Source of the DNA: Minisyncoccota bacterium
Lineage (GTDB): Bacteria; Patescibacteriota; JACMRA01
DNA length: 58,555 nt
Assembly: GCA_014376695.1 (NCBI GenBank)
Contig: JACMRA010000013.1
Location: 1 to 58,555 of the forward strand
Direction: 5' to 3'
Made by a program: the position numbers and the translations under genes. The notes under the pieces are model-generated. The model was given only the letters and a program-made list of their open reading frames with translations. It made no database searches and had not been told where the DNA came from. Below are positions 1 through 8,607 of this stretch, piece by piece. Each line of letters begins with the position of its first letter. Within the stretch, counting starts at the first letter, position 1.

Positions 1-1
1 A

Positions 2-244
2 ATTAAAAATAGTAACTTTACCCTAACTCCATGTCGCTATAATATGAAAATGTTATCAACTATTTGGCAAAATAACTTGATGAATATGGGATCGATTATA
101 GAATCAGTATTTTCTAGTTTGAAAACACATTATGGTTTAGTTGATACAATATCAAGATCAGTCAATGGATATTTGACTAACTATTTAAGAGCTATATTTA
201 GGTATTGTTTTAGGAATATCTTTAGCTATGTTATACTTTCGTAA
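2..244 (+). CDS. transposase C-terminal part (partial, runs off window start)
   Basis: The reading frame is open from the first bases of the window to the TAA at 242-244, so it continues upstream. The order of motifs resembles the end of DDE transposases of the IS982/IS4 type: a TPxRxNMK-like stretch, then IESVFSSLKTHYGL, then SRSVNGYL followed by aromatic residues. In those families the glutamate in the IE-VF-LK motif is the last catalytic acid. An ATG at 44 lies inside the domain, so it is probably not the real start. No terminal inverted repeat could be recognised between 245 and 512. The family assignment rests on motif memory only. It could be an intact element cut by the window or a remnant. 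Confidence 0.5.
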   Translation: MKNSNFTLTPCRYNMKMLSTIWQNNLMNMGSIIESVFSSLKTHYGLVDTISRSVNGYLTNYLRAIFRYCFRNIFSYVILS

Positions 245-512
245 TTGGGGCAATTAGCTTTCCGCAGTTTAACTGAAAATGCTGTCAATTATTAAGGATA
301 GTTTTTGAGCGATGTTTTTGTATGTATTCAGTTGCCCGTTTATCAACACCACCTCGTATCCGCGCGCTGGCAAGTTCTCTCAAACCCACACCCTTGTAGA
401 GTCAATCTTGGAATGTCTAAGGTGGATTTGAACATGTTCTACTGGCAGTCCTCGGAACAGGGATCAAGGATTAATCTCGGGATTAAAGATTGGCAACAAA
501 CTCAGTTATCGT
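245..512. other. intergenic, no gene supported
   Basis: This stretch lies between the transposase tail and the 3' end of the minus-strand beta-helix gene. A short plus-strand frame (305-520) is open, but it overlaps the neighbouring gene's end, has no promoter and has no recognisable motif. I see no tRNA, terminator hairpin or clear inverted repeat. Confidence 0.5.
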
Positions 513-3356
513 CTATCTAATCAACTCAATCGAGTCCCCAGAAGCACGAGCTAGGGATCTGTCTGAGGAGCTTATATTGCCGTTCATATTTAAATCCATT
601 CTCGAGTATACGTTAATTGCATCGATCGCCTTTCTCGTTAGTACTCTATCAGTTGCATTAATTATCCCATCTCCATTGGCATTAGAACTTTTCATTCCAT
701 AAACTCCGGTCTTGACCAAAAATTGATTCGAACCATAAACATTTGCATTGCCCGTAAAATCCAGATTATTTACAGTATTTGAGGTTATGGTAATTGGAGT
801 ATTAGTTGAAATAGCTAAGTGATTACGATGTCTGATAGTAACATTATAGCTACCCGAAGGTAAATTACCCAAATTTAGAGGGCTTGTTTGATCCGAGGTA
901 TCAACAATATTCCCAGTATCAGTCAACAATCCTGCCTTTTGGGCTAAGGTAGTTCCACCGGCCCCGCTGCGAATTTGTACCAAAACCCAATCAACAATAT
1001 TGGGATTAATGCTGACTACGCTTTCGGTCCCAGAATAATTAGTTGGAGTGGTATTATAAGGTTGAGACAAGGGAATTAAATTACCCGCATTCAAATTCAG
1101 ATTCATACCCGAACTAACCGGGTTGTAAGGCCCAGAAAGAAAAACTTGGGCTGACAAGGAAGTAGTAGTATTCCCTCCGCCTCCTTGTGCAACTGTAGTA
1201 ATATCTATACCGTTCGGTGTAATGGTTGATGGAATTAGATCTGCAACAATTATTTGTGATTCAAACGCTGGAATAGTAAGAGAGGAAATAGCCGTCCCAG
1301 CCAGTGTCTTGTACCCAGTACCAATACTCTTTGTTACAGGTGCATCTGTTGGATTATAATAAATAACCGCCCTAGGATTTTGACCTGGTGTTTGAGTATA
1401 GGAATTAGTAGTCGCGTCAGTGTCTTTGCCTGTGGTTTTCCAATCTGCCAAGGTTTGGTCGCCGGTGTTGTTTTGGATAAAATTGGGTGAATACGGATTG
1501 GATAAATAGTTACCACTCGATTGACCAAAATTACCTGCATTCTCAACTTCATAGACATTAGCGGCCTGTATATTGTTAACATAGGTGTTGTTTGTGTGAT
1601 TGATATTAAAGCCACCTCCTATGCCCAAATTAGCTCGCCCCGCTCCATAAATCTTGTTTTCTGTAACTGTACCGGTACCTCCAGGGGTATCAAAAATTAG
1701 TCCATTAGCGGCCATATGGATAATTGTATTTTTGGATACAGTTGTGTTGGTCGCTCCCGCGTCGCTATGAATTCCCCATGCCCAGCCGCCGCGATCAATT
1801 CTAAAAACGTCCCAATCATTATTTGTTCCATCCAAATTTCCAATTCCGTTAATAACAATATTTTGACTGAGGGTTGTATTTGTAGACCCAGTTCCATACA
1901 TTCGAAAGCCCACGGCCTCGGCTTTGGTTAGTCCTATCGTGTTTATATAATTTTTGCCAAAAGCATTACCGCCACCATAATCCAGAACGGCCGTTGTCCC
2001 CAAATTGTTGAATTGATTTAGGTTGAATTGATTGTTTTTGCCATTGTCTAATTGCTTACTGATTACAACTGCATTGCCATTTTCGGTGCAGTCGCCCCCG
2101 AACAAGCCACACCCCATACCGACAGGACTAAAATTCTTAAGCAGAGCAATATTTTGTATTTTATTGTTACTAAAATTTGAGTTATTTGAGGCCATGAAAA
2201 TTGCATTCATATTCGCCCCATCAATAGTATTGCCCAAGACGGTCAAATCCGTACCCCCATACCATCCGTCTGCAGCCGAATTAAACGTCCAAGTAAACAG
2301 ATTTAAACCAATCAAAGCCGAATTTAAAATTCTGTTATTAGTAATCACTATATTAGAACTTTGCTGACTGGAACTCCCTTCAAAGTTAGTTGGAGCTGCA
2401 ATTCCGTGCCGATAACTGTTGCGGACTTCGAAATTATCCACAATTACATTGGATATTGGCGCACTCATATCCTGGCCCAAATTTATCCCACCAAAAGATC
2501 TATTATCAGTTCGATTAACAACACTAGCTTGAATATTTGCTGGTGATCCTGTAGTAGAATATATATATAATTTGTTGGTAGGTAGGTCGTAGTACCATTC
2601 GCCATTTTGATCCAAGGTATTGATGCTGTTATCAATCCACGCACCCCAACCACCGTTTGTTGCACAATTCCCTCCCCAGCAATTCACATTAGTTTGAGTT
2701 GTAATCTGATTTCCCAATTGGGATTGAATTTTGTGGTTTTCAATGTACCAAGTCATACCACGAACATGTACATTACCGCCGCTAAATGATTGCGGTAAGC
2801 TAGCAAAGTCCAAAGTGGTTGCATTCGATTGGCCTGTAATATTCATATAGCCACCTTCTGGTGCATCAATATTCGGATAGCGACCCAATTGTAAGCGATT
2901 ACCGCTGCCAAAAACTTGATTGATGCCATTTGTAAATTTTCCTGCATTTGCCCCACTATTCAAGTCAGCAACATAACGATTCGCTCCACTACTAGCAAAA
3001 CCAGAGACATCCTTGGAACCTGAAATTATAGGTTTATTAGTACAATTTGCAGGATTTGAACTGATTTTTATGGGATTTAATTGAGTTCCAGAATTCTTTA
3101 TTGTTAATTCCTCCCCCTCCCAAATATCACCACAGTTGAACAAAACTTGATCTCCCGGTGTTAAGCTTAGGGAGTTAACTTTTGCAATTGTCTTAAAAGC
3201 TTGATTAGCTGCCGTTCCTGAATTTGTATCGCTACCGCTTGTTGAAATATAATATGTAGAATTAGCGGTGAGCACTTCTATTTCCTTGATATTAATAAAA
3301 AAACTTAACATAAAAGAACAGATGAGGAGTGTTGTGAAGAATTTAAAGACTTTCAT
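513..3356 (-). CDS. secreted right-handed beta-helix protein with dockerin-like C-terminus
   Basis: This is a 947-residue exported protein. The N-terminus is a signal peptide (MKVFKF, then a hydrophobic run to about residue 23). From about residue 35 the motif YISTSGSDTNSGT is typical of the start of pectate-lyase-like or parallel beta-helix proteins. Many Asn-rich 'NTI/NNxI' turns follow to about residue 640, as in right-handed beta-helices. The last 55 residues hold two calcium-loop repeats (NANGDGIINATD and DLNMNGNISSSD), resembling dockerin type I or EF-hand-like ends that are common on CPR surface proteins. It may bind or cleave polysaccharide, but no catalytic residues could be assigned. 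It ends in TAG. No ribosome-binding site is visible. Confidence 0.8.
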   Translation of the reverse strand: MKVFKFFTTLLICSFMLSFFINIKEIEVLTANSTYYISTSGSDTNSGTAANQAFKTIAKVNSLSLTPGDQVLFNCGDIWEGEELTIKNSGTQLNPIKISSNPANCTNKPIISGSKDVSGFASSGANRYVADLNSGANAGKFTNGINQVFGSGNRLQLGRYPNIDAPEGGYMNITGQSNATTLDFASLPQSFSGGNVHVRGMTWYIENHKIQSQLGNQITTQTNVNCWGGNCATNGGWGAWIDNSINTLDQNGEWYYDLPTNKLYIYSTTGSPANIQASVVNRTDNRSFGGINLGQDMSAPISNVIVDNFEVRNSYRHGIAAPTNFEGSSSQQSSNIVITNNRILNSALIGLNLFTWTFNSAADGWYGGTDLTVLGNTIDGANMNAIFMASNNSNFSNNKIQNIALLKNFSPVGMGCGLFGGDCTENGNAVVISKQLDNGKNNQFNLNQFNNLGTTAVLDYGGGNAFGKNYINTIGLTKAEAVGFRMYGTGSTNTTLSQNIVINGIGNLDGTNNDWDVFRIDRGGWAWGIHSDAGATNTTVSKNTIIHMAANGLIFDTPGGTGTVTENKIYGAGRANLGIGGGFNINHTNNTYVNNIQAANVYEVENAGNFGQSSGNYLSNPYSPNFIQNNTGDQTLADWKTTGKDTDATTNSYTQTPGQNPRAVIYYNPTDAPVTKSIGTGYKTLAGTAISSLTIPAFESQIIVADLIPSTITPNGIDITTVAQGGGGNTTTSLSAQVFLSGPYNPVSSGMNLNLNAGNLIPLSQPYNTTPTNYSGTESVVSINPNIVDWVLVQIRSGAGGTTLAQKAGLLTDTGNIVDTSDQTSPLNLGNLPSGSYNVTIRHRNHLAISTNTPITITSNTVNNLDFTGNANVYGSNQFLVKTGVYGMKSSNANGDGIINATDRVLTRKAIDAINVYSRMDLNMNGNISSSDRSLARASGDSIELIR

Positions 3357-3604
3357 ATATATTAATATAGTTACTATTGTGTGGTTATGTTATTATCGGC
3401 TAATACTTAATTCATTAGTACTAAATTTGTCAAATCATAAAACACCAATTACACTTAGTTTTGAATTTATCACCCAACCTATCAAAAACTTTTTTCGCCC
3501 TGGCAAATATTATTTTATTGTTTCATATTTTGATTGAATCCGATTTGAATTGCACACCTCCATTTAATAAAGACTACCCAAGCCTCACAAATGGCTACAA
3601 CTCT

Positions 3605-4546
3605 ATGCCTCATCTTATCTCTATCCTTGGTCAGACAGCCACTGGCAAGTCAACACTTGCTACCCAACTTGCCAATCATTTAATCAATCAAGGCAAAACG
3701 GCAATCCTAGTCAACTGCGACTCCCGCCAAATCTACAAAGGTTTGGATCTTGGAGCTGGCAAAGAAATGGGTTTTTGGGCCATAGACTCCCAGACTGGAT
3801 TAAAGGCTTATATTTCGCAAGGTGTTGCCAATTATTTGATAGACTTTATTGAGCTGGAACGGTACTACAATTTATCTAATTATATAGCGGCCTGGATAGG
3901 CTTATTCCAAAATCCTGCAATTACCGCCCTGGATTATGTAATATTAGTCGGCGGTACAGGTCTATGGGCCAAAGCTGTAATCGAAGAACTAGATCTCCCC
4001 CAAATCAAACCCGAATATAGCACAAGTTTCGACACGCTAAAAGCCGAATTAGACAAACTCCCACTCCTAGATTTACAGGACAAGCTAGCTCCCTCAACCG
4101 CAGAGTCGCTGTCCCGCAGCGAAATCAATAACCCAAGGCGACTAGTCAACTACTTAGCCAAGCAACAAAGCGAGCAGCAAAACTGGTACCAACCCAATAA
4201 TTATCAATACCCTGTGTTCGAGTCTAAGCATACTTTTTGGCTCCAAATAGACGAAAAAACCCTTAGAGAAAATATCCAAAAGCGAATCACCAGCCGTATA
4301 GACAGCGGAATGCTTGTGGAAATCAAATGCGTGTACAGTCAATATGGAGGCAAGCGATTAATAGATCTAGGTCTCGAATATGGACTAGGAGTCAAAATGA
4401 TTGAACAAAATTGGACCAATCAAAAATACGCAGACGAACTAGCCAGTCAAACTTGGCAATACGCCCGCAGGCAACGGATTTGGCTCCAGAAGCAAGTCAA
4501 CATAATCCCAATTATCCAAATCCAAGATATTATTGATAGGATTTAA
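3605..4546 (+). CDS. miaA: tRNA dimethylallyltransferase
   Basis: It transfers a dimethylallyl group to N6 of A37 in tRNAs reading UNN codons. The 313-residue protein has the P-loop GQTATGKST near its start, then the DSRQIYKGLDLGAGK motif and the VGGTGLWAKAV motif. The C-terminal TWQYARRQRIWLQK is the usual family ending (QYARRQ-x-W). The frame is open further upstream (a start at 3461 is possible), but MiaA proteins begin directly before the P-loop strand, so the ATG at 3605 is preferred. The length is normal for the family. There is no Shine-Dalgarno motif. It stands alone between divergent or unrelated genes, and its stop is TAA. Confidence 0.93.
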   Translation: MPHLISILGQTATGKSTLATQLANHLINQGKTAILVNCDSRQIYKGLDLGAGKEMGFWAIDSQTGLKAYISQGVANYLIDFIELERYYNLSNYIAAWIGLFQNPAITALDYVILVGGTGLWAKAVIEELDLPQIKPEYSTSFDTLKAELDKLPLLDLQDKLAPSTAESLSRSEINNPRRLVNYLAKQQSEQQNWYQPNNYQYPVFESKHTFWLQIDEKTLRENIQKRITSRIDSGMLVEIKCVYSQYGGKRLIDLGLEYGLGVKMIEQNWTNQKYADELASQTWQYARRQRIWLQKQVNIIPIIQIQDIIDRI

Positions 4547-4566
4547 CCGTAGTGATAACTTTGGAA

Positions 4567-4785
4567 ATGTCTATTATCTTATATTCAATAGCTTTAGCCT
4601 ACTTTACCGTCAAGCCAAAAAAAAGAGTCTGACTCAGCTTTATTCTCAATTTCCTAACTTTAATTTCTTACATTGTAATACTCCTAATTGCCGTTGCCAT
4701 ATATTTGGGACTCAACATCTTTACCAAAATTATTTTTTATATTCACTATAGCCAAGTAAAAGCTTCTGGTGTTCGCCAATCATAA
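4567..4785 (+). other. possible small membrane protein ORF interrupted by one in-frame TGA
   Basis: Starting at ATG 4567, the frame reads a hydrophobic segment (MSIILYSIALAYFTV) and a basic patch (KPKKRV). It then meets TGA at 4630-4632, continues with a longer hydrophobic stretch (residues 23-52, two possible membrane helices) and stops at TAA 4783. Apart from the TGA it looks like one small membrane protein of about 72 residues. In this window TGA is almost never used as a stop. The interruption could therefore be a sense-read UGA, a simple nonsense mutation in a dying gene, or chance hydrophobicity in AT-rich DNA. No homologue is recognised. Confidence 0.3.
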
Positions 4786-4833
4786 CTAGTAATAAACCTA
4801 ATGAATTCCAACTGTAGCAAAAAGGCGTCGCAG

Positions 4834-5355
4834 TCAGATTATTTTAGTTGCTAACTGCTTATTATCCTGCACTTCTAAGTGTGCGATGATTCTTTCTTTA
4901 GTTGCAATTGTTTGATTTAGGTTTCGAATCAGTTTATCAATCTGAGATATTTTCGCTAGAACGTTAGCATATTTTTCACTTTCTTCGCCAAAAGATACAC
5001 CAGTCAATTCCAAATTTCGTAATTCAATTACGTGAAATGTTGTTATCCAGTGAGCACGCCTCTTCATAGCCCGGACATTAAATCTGAGGGTCGATATTAT
5101 AGTTGTAGCCCTCTCACAATATTCTGGACTTAATAAATTTAATAATGTCCTATTGATATCAGTAAGTAACTCAGAACTATTTGAAAATAGAGTATTAGTT
5201 GTTGGATTATACAGTCCATAATAAACAATTTTTTCCACTGGAATATCCAAAGAACTTTCATCATCAATAAACTCTAGTGTCCAATAACCTTCTAAATTCT
5301 CTTCACAACATTTTCTAGTTTTTATTCTATGGTGATGAAATATACCTGGATTCAT
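4834..5355 (-). CDS. hypothetical protein (possible second part of a frameshifted gene)
   Basis: This 173-residue protein is of unknown function. It has a CC pair near residue 16, a predicted alpha/beta middle and a C-terminal helical, coiled-coil-like tail (residues 130-173, KISQIDKLIRNLNQTIATK). It overlaps the preceding small ORF by 29 bp in a different frame and has no promoter of its own. Together they may be one gene broken by a frameshift, or two coupled genes. It is the only candidate gene in the window that ends in TGA. Reading through that TGA would add about 12 codons before a TAG. Confidence 0.5.
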   Translation of the reverse strand: MNPGIFHHHRIKTRKCCEENLEGYWTLEFIDDESSLDIPVEKIVYYGLYNPTTNTLFSNSSELLTDINRTLLNLLSPEYCERATTIISTLRFNVRAMKRRAHWITTFHVIELRNLELTGVSFGEESEKYANVLAKISQIDKLIRNLNQTIATKERIIAHLEVQDNKQLATKII

Positions 5356-5503
5356 ATTTAAATGTCTGAGGTTCTTTACAGAATAAATTTTGATTCCGTA
5401 GGCGCTCTAATTCTTCACCCTCGAATTGAATGGGAGTGATAGATAAATCTATATTTGCGAAATTCCTGCCTAGAGCTTCTGGTTGGCTTAAAGTTTCTGA
5501 CAT
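5327..5503 (-). CDS. short hypothetical protein with its own promoter (probable 5' part of the next ORF)
   Basis: This is a 58-residue frame beginning MSETLSQPEALGRNF. The start is set at the ATG at 5503 because a good promoter (TTGACG, 17-bp spacer, TTATAG) ends 10 nt upstream. The promoter argues that the locus is expressed. The ORF stops at TAG, 29 bp inside the following 173-codon frame. A single indel near 5330-5390 would fuse the two into one protein of about 220 residues. No family is recognised. Confidence 0.45.
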   Translation of the reverse strand: MSETLSQPEALGRNFANIDLSITPIQFEGEELERLRNQNLFCKEPQTFKYESRYISSP

Positions 5504-5513
5504 AATCACCTTA

Positions 5514-5542
5514 CTATAACATACTAATTAGTGTATCGTCAA
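5514..5542 (-). promoter_or_regulatory. sigma70-type promoter for the 5503 gene
   Basis: On the minus strand, -35 TTGACG (5537-5542) is separated by 17 bp from -10 TTATAG (5514-5519). The ATG at 5503 lies 10 nt downstream of the -10 box, so the predicted leader is only a few nucleotides. Confidence 0.6.
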
Positions 5543-5548
5543 GGCAAG

Positions 5549-6439
5549 TTACCCCTGGCATTTCAAACAAAAAACTGTTGTCCTCCCGGCTAGTTTAATT
5601 GACTTGAGATCTCTTTGGCAAACTAGACAGGGCTTACCGCCTCGATTATAGACCTTGTGATAATGAGCGTAATTACCTCGGCTTCCGTCCGCTAATAGAT
5701 AGTTGGCGATACTTGAGCCTCCCTGTTCGATAGCTAGCGGGATAATTTTATTGATAGATTTGACGATCTTTTTGAGTTCAAGTTGGGTCAATGATTTGTT
5801 AGTTCGCATCGGCGCAATACCGGCGTCAAAGCAAACCTCATCGGCATAAATATTACCAAGCCCGACAACTCCCCTCCCATCAAGAAAATTTTTCTTAACC
5901 ATTCCTGATAATTTACCAAAATCCTCAACAAATTGCTCGACCCCAAAACTTCCTTGGGCGGGATCTTGACCAAGTTTTGACCAGTCGTGATCCAGTTGCA
6001 TTGCCCCATAATCAGGATAATACAAAACATAACCAAACATTCGCGTGTCATTAAAATAAAGAACTCCATCATCTAACTCAAAAATAATATGCGAGTGCTT
6101 GCTTGGTAGCTCTAAGCTCTCAATAGGATGCCCACCAAAAACTGTATCCCCAACTTTGGGTTGGTAGACTAGTTGCCCAGTCATTTTGAGGTGGACCAGT
6201 ATTATCGCCCCCGACTCCATTGTGATTATAATATTTTTGGAGACCCGTGTTAAGGATAATATTTTTTGGCCGGTTAGTCCCGTGATAAAACTTTGGACTT
6301 TTGCTAGATTTTCGGTTCTTTTGGTGCCTTTGTCCGACACCAGTTTTGGCTTGAAGACTTGCACCGACTTAATAACTTGCCCCACAATGTAAGGTTCTAA
6401 ACTTCGTCGCAGGCTCTCAACCTCAGGTAATTCTGGCAT
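5549..6439 (-). CDS. mutM: formamidopyrimidine-DNA glycosylase
   Basis: This is a bifunctional glycosylase/AP lyase that removes 8-oxoguanine and formamidopyrimidines. The 296-residue protein begins MPELPEVESLRRSL, so the catalytic Pro2 and Glu3 are present. The conserved lysine motif lies in HLKMTGQL. GLGNIYADEVCFDAGI is the helix-two-turn-helix region. A C-terminal zinc finger (CLVC at the start, CLKC at the end) completes the protein. It starts 4 nt after the upstream 151-codon ORF, so the two are probably co-transcribed. No Shine-Dalgarno is visible. Confidence 0.95.
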   Translation of the reverse strand: MPELPEVESLRRSLEPYIVGQVIKSVQVFKPKLVSDKGTKRTENLAKVQSFITGLTGQKILSLTRVSKNIIITMESGAIILVHLKMTGQLVYQPKVGDTVFGGHPIESLELPSKHSHIIFELDDGVLYFNDTRMFGYVLYYPDYGAMQLDHDWSKLGQDPAQGSFGVEQFVEDFGKLSGMVKKNFLDGRGVVGLGNIYADEVCFDAGIAPMRTNKSLTQLELKKIVKSINKIIPLAIEQGGSSIANYLLADGSRGNYAHYHKVYNRGGKPCLVCQRDLKSIKLAGRTTVFCLKCQG

Positions 6440-6443
6440 ATTA

Positions 6444-6899
6444 TTATAGGTTCAATATCTTTTTCGAATCTGGATTAAATTCAATTTCGGTATAGTTGTT
6501 ATGGTCAAATTCAATTGCAAACAAATAATTATGTATATCTGATTGGGGTTTGATTACTCTAGAAACTAAAATATCTTTTGAAGATTTAGTAATTTTTAAT
6601 TGATAGGTTATGATCCCCATGATGAAATCGGGGTTATTTTGACCTAATGCTTCTAATCGCTCTAAGTACACAATTAATAGCGAATCAACATCACCATCAA
6701 AACTTTCAGGTTGAGCTATTAGAACTTTGTAATCTAGCGAGTTTTTATACCGGAGAATACAAAAAGGTATAAGAATGCAATTGTTTACCTTCCAATATTC
6801 TAAAGACAATTCTTGTGCATAATCCAGAATTTCATCTAAGATAAAGTCTTCATTGGTTGAATTAATCACCCCTACTTGAGATTCAGTTTTGTTAAACAA
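6444..6899 (-). CDS. hypothetical protein upstream of mutM
   Basis: This is about 151 residues, acidic, with no signal peptide or membrane segment and no recognised family. The annotated start is a TTG (6899). Just upstream lies ATG AAA TTC TTA followed by a run of eight A. If the A-run were one base shorter, the ATG at about 6917 would be in frame and give a more convincing start (MKFLKKLFNKTES). The true start may therefore be hidden by a homopolymer indel or slippage. It lies between murC and mutM in what appears to be one minus-strand operon. Confidence 0.6.
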   Translation of the reverse strand: MFNKTESQVGVINSTNEDFILDEILDYAQELSLEYWKVNNCILIPFCILRYKNSLDYKVLIAQPESFDGDVDSLLIVYLERLEALGQNNPDFIMGIITYQLKITKSSKDILVSRVIKPQSDIHNYLFAIEFDHNNYTEIEFNPDSKKILNL

Positions 6900-6923
6900 T
6901 TTTTTTTAAGAATTTCATAAACA

Positions 6924-8315
6924 CTACCCACCTCGATGATAAGCCTTATTTAATTCCTTGACCAAGATTGGAGCGATTTTATTGAGATCTCCAGCGTTGA
7001 GCAGTACCAAAATATCTCCGCTAGCTGTACGCCTGGTAACAATATCGATAATATCATCTAATTGATCGACAAAATGAGTTGTCTTGGGATTGAGACCAAC
7101 ACGAAAGGCCTCAAAATTATACTCACCAGAAGCTCTCCCGTCATAAACTGGGGTGATCAAAATTTCGTCAGCGTATCCACAAGCCCGGACAAAATCAGGC
7201 TCAAATTGCGAAATCCGATTAAAACTATGCGGTTGCCAAATAGCCACCACTCGATTCTTGGGGTGGGCTTTTTTGAGGCCGATAAGGGTGGCTTGGATTT
7301 CGGTGGCGGCGTGAGCATAATCATCCAGGACCGTGATTTTGTTTTGGCTTATACCGAGGACTTCGCACCGGCGATTGACAGTTGGGAGTGACTTGAGACT
7401 TAGGGTTACCTTGTCGAGATTGAGACCAAGAGTCTGGGCAACTAAGTAACCAGCCATAATATTCATCGCATTATGCTCTCCAACATAGGGTGCAAAAGCA
7501 TCGTTATTGATATACTTAGTATCCTCCAGGTAAAGACCAATACGGATACCAGTTAATTCGTGGCGGATATGCCGTATATGATTTTGACTATTAATGTGCC
7601 GCCCAAACAACTGAAAACGATTTTGCTTAGCAAGTGGCAAATTGTTATAAATACTTTGGATTTGCTTATCGTCGCTATTGGCAATAATTATCCCGTCATT
7701 AGCAAGTGTAATATCCACAAACTCCTCAAATGTATCAAGGTAATCCTTGGCCGTTGGATAGATATCGGGATGATCCCAATCGATATTATTGATAACCGCA
7801 ATCTTAGGCGTTAGGGTAAGTAATGTCTTGGCAAATTCATCGGCCTCAATAACAAAAACCTCGCTAGTTCCGAGATGGCTGCTCTGCTTCGGGTCGGGGA
7901 CGCCGATCAAATAACCACAATCAACCCCACAAAATTGCAAAATATGCTTGATGATACTCGTGGTTGTAGTCTTGCCGTGACTTCCGCTCACTGCAATCAA
8001 TTGCCTCCCTTCAAAAAGTACCGGGAAGAGCTGGTGCCGCGTCCACACAGGAATGCCTCGCTTTTTAGCCTCGAGAATAAGAAGATGATCGTCTCTAAGA
8101 GCCGAAGTCACAAAAAGCAAATCAATACCATCCAGCGGTGCAATATCTGTATCAGAAGAAATCTTAACTCCTTGATTAATAAAAAATTCAGAATATTTGT
8201 TCTGGGCTTTGTCGGCGCCTGTAATAATTACACCCATTTGGAGTAAAAGATTGGCTATTCCATTAAGTCCAGCTCCTGAAATACCTACAATGTGGACTTT
8301 TTTGAATGGAAACAT
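6924..8315 (-). CDS. murC: UDP-N-acetylmuramate--L-alanine ligase
   Basis: It adds L-alanine to UDP-MurNAc, the first cytoplasmic step of the peptidoglycan stem peptide. The 463-residue protein has the Rossmann start HIVGISGAGLNGIAN, the Mur-ligase ATP loop SGSHGKTTTTS near residue 110, EADEF, and the NNIDWDHPDIY motif. The C-terminal domain begins around VLDDYAHAATEI. This order is diagnostic of the MurC/Mpl group. The length fits MurC, and MurC is favoured over Mpl because no other Mur context suggests recycling. tRNA-Glu lies 60 nt upstream on the same strand. Its presence implies the cell makes a wall. Confidence 0.92.
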   Translation of the reverse strand: MFPFKKVHIVGISGAGLNGIANLLLQMGVIITGADKAQNKYSEFFINQGVKISSDTDIAPLDGIDLLFVTSALRDDHLLILEAKKRGIPVWTRHQLFPVLFEGRQLIAVSGSHGKTTTTSIIKHILQFCGVDCGYLIGVPDPKQSSHLGTSEVFVIEADEFAKTLLTLTPKIAVINNIDWDHPDIYPTAKDYLDTFEEFVDITLANDGIIIANSDDKQIQSIYNNLPLAKQNRFQLFGRHINSQNHIRHIRHELTGIRIGLYLEDTKYINNDAFAPYVGEHNAMNIMAGYLVAQTLGLNLDKVTLSLKSLPTVNRRCEVLGISQNKITVLDDYAHAATEIQATLIGLKKAHPKNRVVAIWQPHSFNRISQFEPDFVRACGYADEILITPVYDGRASGEYNFEAFRVGLNPKTTHFVDQLDDIIDIVTRRTASGDILVLLNAGDLNKIAPILVKELNKAYHRGG

Positions 8316-8375
8316 TTCGCTAAAAACTCATTTACTCGTTTGTAATTGTCATCTGGTGATGTAAAAGATTGAAAT

Positions 8376-8450
8376 TGGTAGCGCTACGGGGAGTTGAACC
8401 CCGCTTGCAGGAATGAAAGTCCTGAGTCCTAACCGATAGACGATAGCGCC
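8376..8450 (-). tRNA. tRNA-Glu (UUC)
   Basis: A full cloverleaf is readable. The acceptor stem is GGCGCTA paired with TAGCGCT (first pair G-U). The anticodon loop is CTTTCAT with anticodon TTC, and the T arm is CGGGG-TTCAACT-CCCCG. The 3' CCA is encoded (8376-8378). Confidence 0.95.
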
Positions 8451-8535
8451 ATTTGATAACCACCAGATACTTATATAGTTATAAAAGTTTAAACTCTTGT
8501 CAAGAAGTTTTTGATTACCTTCAACAACAGGTAGC

Positions 8536-8552
8536 GGCGAGCCTGTCTCGCC
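8536..8552. repeat. short inverted repeat GGCGAG-5-CTCGCC
   Basis: This is a perfect 6-bp stem with loop CCTGT in the gap between tRNA-Glu and the ligase fragment. It has no T-run on either strand, so it is not a classical terminator. It resembles a GC-rich palindromic intergenic element. Confidence 0.45.
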
Positions 8553-8607
8553 ATTTCGACTTATCATTTCTCAATTTGACCCCTTTGTTAACTCAGATGG
8601 GGTGGTT

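Noticed and set aside
305-520. 71-codon plus-strand frame at the left edge
   Set aside because: No promoter, no recognisable motif, and it overlaps the 3' end of the beta-helix gene.
4533-4751. 72-codon plus-strand frame after miaA
   Set aside because: It is in a different frame from the hydrophobic TGA-containing ORF and has no coherent protein character.
7062-8246. Several plus-strand frames of 84-123 codons opposite murC
   Set aside because: They are antisense shadows of a clearly coding minus-strand gene.
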